A DNA stretch of 7,318 bases, taken from NCBI GenBank assembly GCA_905210485.1, contig CAJLXA010000062.1, forward strand, positions 1 to 7,318, written 5' to 3'. Below are positions 5,951 through 7,318 of the stretch, one piece after another. Every line of letters begins with the position of its first letter. The stretch's first letter is position 1. The notes under the pieces were generated by a model. The model was given only the letters and a program-made list of their open reading frames with translations, ran no database searches and was not told the origin of the DNA. The position numbers were made by a program, and so were the translations under genes. This DNA is from an uncultured Eubacteriales bacterium. GTDB lineage: Bacteria > Bacillota > Clostridia > Oscillospirales > CAG-272.

Positions 5951-6736
5951 ATGCTGAATCTCGTTCACCTCAATAAAACCTTCAATGCAGGGACCGTCGA
6001 CGAAAAACACGCGCTTTGCGATATATCCCTCACGATCGAAGACGGCGATTTCATAACGCTGATCGGCGCAAACGGCGCCGGAAAATCCACGCTCTTCAAT
6101 GCAATAGCCGGCAGTTTTCTCCCGGACAGCGGCGAAATATTGCTTGACGGCCGGGACATTACCCTGACGCCGGAATACAAGCGCGCACGCCTGATCGGCC
6201 GCCTGTTTCAGGATCCTATGCGCGGTAGCGCTCCCGGCATGACCATTGAAGAAAATCTGGCGCTTGCGGCAGGAAAAAGCGGTTGGTTCAGAAGCGTTAC
6301 GGAAAGCCAGCGATCCTTCTTCCGTGAAAAACTCGCCCTGCTGGACATGGGACTTGAAAACCGCATGAATCAACCCGTCGGTCTGCTTTCGGGCGGTCAG
6401 AGACAGGCTCTGACCCTCCTGATGGCCACAATTAACCCGCCGAAACTTCTGCTTCTTGACGAACACACCGCCGCGCTCGACCCTGCCACCGCAGAAAAGG
6501 TGCTTGCGCTGACCAAAAACATTGTCGAAGAAAACAGCCTCACCTGCCTTATGATTACGCACAACATGCAGTCCGCGCTCGCGCTCGGCAACCGCACCAT
6601 CATGATGGATTACGGACGCGTCATACTGGATGTAGCCAACGAAGAACGGGCATCGCTTACTGTAGAGGATCTGTTGCGGAAATTCAAAGAGAACGCAGGA
6701 AAAGCCTTGGACAATGACCGCATGCTGCTCATCTGA
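5951..6736 (+). CDS. trpZ: TrpZ-type ABC transporter ATP-binding protein
   Basis: This is the cytoplasmic ATPase that powers the importer, with 261 residues. All ABC motifs are intact. Walker A is GANGAGKST (39-47) and the Q-loop is at Q87. The ABC signature is LSGGQRQ (146-152). Walker B is LLLLDEH with D170-E171, the D-loop is ALDP (175-178), and the switch histidine is H204 (MITHNM). The first residue after the catalytic glutamate is H, giving DEHTAALDP. DEHTAALDP is characteristic of this amino-acid importer branch, where many other ABC ATPases have DEPTSGLD. The start is ATG at 5951 with AAAGGAGA inside the last codons of trpY. It is the last gene of the operon, with a strong terminator 22 bases after its stop. 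Nothing appears truncated or mutated. Confidence 0.95.
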   Translation: MLNLVHLNKTFNAGTVDEKHALCDISLTIEDGDFITLIGANGAGKSTLFNAIAGSFLPDSGEILLDGRDITLTPEYKRARLIGRLFQDPMRGSAPGMTIEENLALAAGKSGWFRSVTESQRSFFREKLALLDMGLENRMNQPVGLLSGGQRQALTLLMATINPPKLLLLDEHTAALDPATAEKVLALTKNIVEENSLTCLMITHNMQSALALGNRTIMMDYGRVILDVANEERASLTVEDLLRKFKENAGKALDNDRMLLI

Positions 6737-6757
6737 CTTCAAACTTCCGAATAACCC

Positions 6758-6794
6758 AAAACCGCCCACCCGATTTACGGGTGGGCGGTTTTTT
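6758..6794 (+). terminator. Strong intrinsic terminator of trpXYZ
   Basis: ACCGCCCACCCG (6761-6772) pairs perfectly with CGGGTGGGCGGT (6778-6789) around the 5-base loop ATTTA. The stem is extended by three A-T pairs to 15 bp. A run of six T (6789-6794) follows. On the minus strand the tail is weak (TTTGGG), so it acts mainly on plus-strand transcripts. Confidence 0.97.
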
Positions 6795-6961
6795 AAGTGT
6801 AGATTCATGAAGTAAAGCAATGTCGGCAAAGAGCCGCATGGCAACCCTGTCATGCGCCGTACCGTCAAAGAATATGAATGTGCCAAAACATCACATTACA
6901 ACATAAAACATGTCGTTTTGCGTAAAAATATGTCACAAAAATGAATATACAAAACCGATGC
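6795..6961. other. Convergent intergenic spacer, no gene seen
   Basis: The spacer between the trpZ terminator and the end of the minus-strand gene is AT-rich (notably 6880-6955). I see no ribosome binding site with an adequate frame, and no clear minus-strand terminator for the gene that ends at 6962. Confidence 0.6.
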
Positions 6962-7318
6962 TCAGGATTTGATGCCGACAACCGTATCAATCGGCAAGGA
7001 ATACAGAATACCGTGCGCGTCGGTGTTCACACCCGCTTTTTCCATAATAGCGCGCATAATGGCGTCGCGCGTGGCAAGAGGTGCGACGATATGCACCATA
7101 TCCTTTTCCTCGGAAATGCTGATGCCAAAGAACTTGGCAATGACATAGGTGGGGTACAGAGTCAGGGAGCCCAGGGAGACGAACATGGAGGAGACGACCA
7201 TGGCGAACATCAGCTCTTTCCCGGGGAACACACCACGTTCGAAGACATAGCCCGCGATGGTGGTGGTGAAAATAGAACCCAGGACGATGGAGCCGGACAT
7301 TATGATGGAGTTTATGGT
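6962..7318 (-). CDS. Membrane segment joined to C-terminal half of a P-II-like domain (cut by window edge)
   Basis: The frame is open from the window end to TGA at 6964-6962, giving 118 codons without a certain start. The internal ATG at 7300 has no visible ribosome binding site, so the gene probably begins outside. Residues ~5-25 and ~35-61 are strongly hydrophobic, like two membrane helices, with FERGVFPGKEL between them. They vaguely recall Gate/nucleoside-recognition membrane proteins. Residues ~66-116 read as the second half of a P-II-like (GlnB-fold) regulator: VHIVAP strand, helix DAIMRAIMEKAG, then GILYSLPIDTVVGIK, matching the end of the P-II fold. The first half with the T-loop is missing. 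Codons are very C-ending before about 7130 and mixed after it. It may therefore be a fusion, or a chimeric join at the FFG codons (residues 63-65). Confidence 0.6.
   Translation of the reverse strand, partial: TINSIIMSGSIVLGSIFTTTIAGYVFERGVFPGKELMFAMVVSSMFVSLGSLTLYPTYVIAKFFGISISEEKDMVHIVAPLATRDAIMRAIMEKAGVNTDAHGILYSLPIDTVVGIKS

Noticed and set aside
5855..6886. Minus-strand open frame (343 codons) opposite trpY end, trpZ and the terminator
   Set aside because: It runs through the terminator hairpin and opposes a fully intact ABC ATPase; low-complexity shadow translation.
6880..6955. AT-rich stretch with repeated ACAT words, considered as a CRISPR or att site
   Set aside because: The words are irregular, unevenly spaced and too short; no repeat-spacer order or integrase gene is present.

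Overview
The window reads as Gram-positive, low-to-mid-GC Clostridia DNA, most likely from a gut anaerobe. The evidence is Firmicutes-type AGGAGG ribosome binding sites, a T-box leader, and a lipoprotein-anchored ABC binding protein. Most of it is a minus-strand block (about 1-3186) facing away from a plus-strand block (about 3436-6794). A truncated minus-strand gene lies at the right edge.

Left block, minus strand, in order of transcription: prfB (peptide chain release factor 2, TTG start, no programmed frameshift), then a small ACT-domain protein of the PheB/UPF0735 type, hom (homoserine dehydrogenase) and the first 105 codons of lysC (aspartate kinase). The last three form a natural aspartate-family amino acid cluster (Asp to homoserine, Thr and Met). 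The join between prfB and the ACT gene is suspicious. Codon style changes there from GCA/GGA/AGA-CGG on the left to GCG/CGC/ACG on the right. The two genes overlap by 8 bases, and the last residues of RF2 are encoded by the ribosome binding site and start of the ACT gene.

Central block, plus strand: a near-consensus sigma-A promoter drives a complete tRNA-sensing T-box leader. Its specifier loop can be folded base by base and shows UGG (Trp), followed by an antiterminator with the UGGUACC bulge and a competing terminator. Downstream is a three-gene ABC importer of the TrpXYZ type: lipoprotein binding protein, BPD_transp_2 permease and ATPase. It ends at a 15-bp perfect terminator hairpin. Logic: when charged tRNA-Trp runs low, uncharged tRNA stabilises the antiterminator and the tryptophan uptake genes are made. 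Between the T-box terminator and trpX is a 33-codon open frame with an excellent Shine-Dalgarno and one Trp codon. It is a candidate small protein or leader peptide.

Right edge, minus strand: a reading frame open to the window end joins two hydrophobic segments to only the C-terminal half of a P-II-like domain. Codon style changes at the join (about 7120-7140). It is either an unusual fusion or a second chimeric junction. The strongest result is the Trp T-box/trpXYZ unit. The two composition breaks should be checked as possible assembly chimeras before any gene-order claim that crosses them is trusted.
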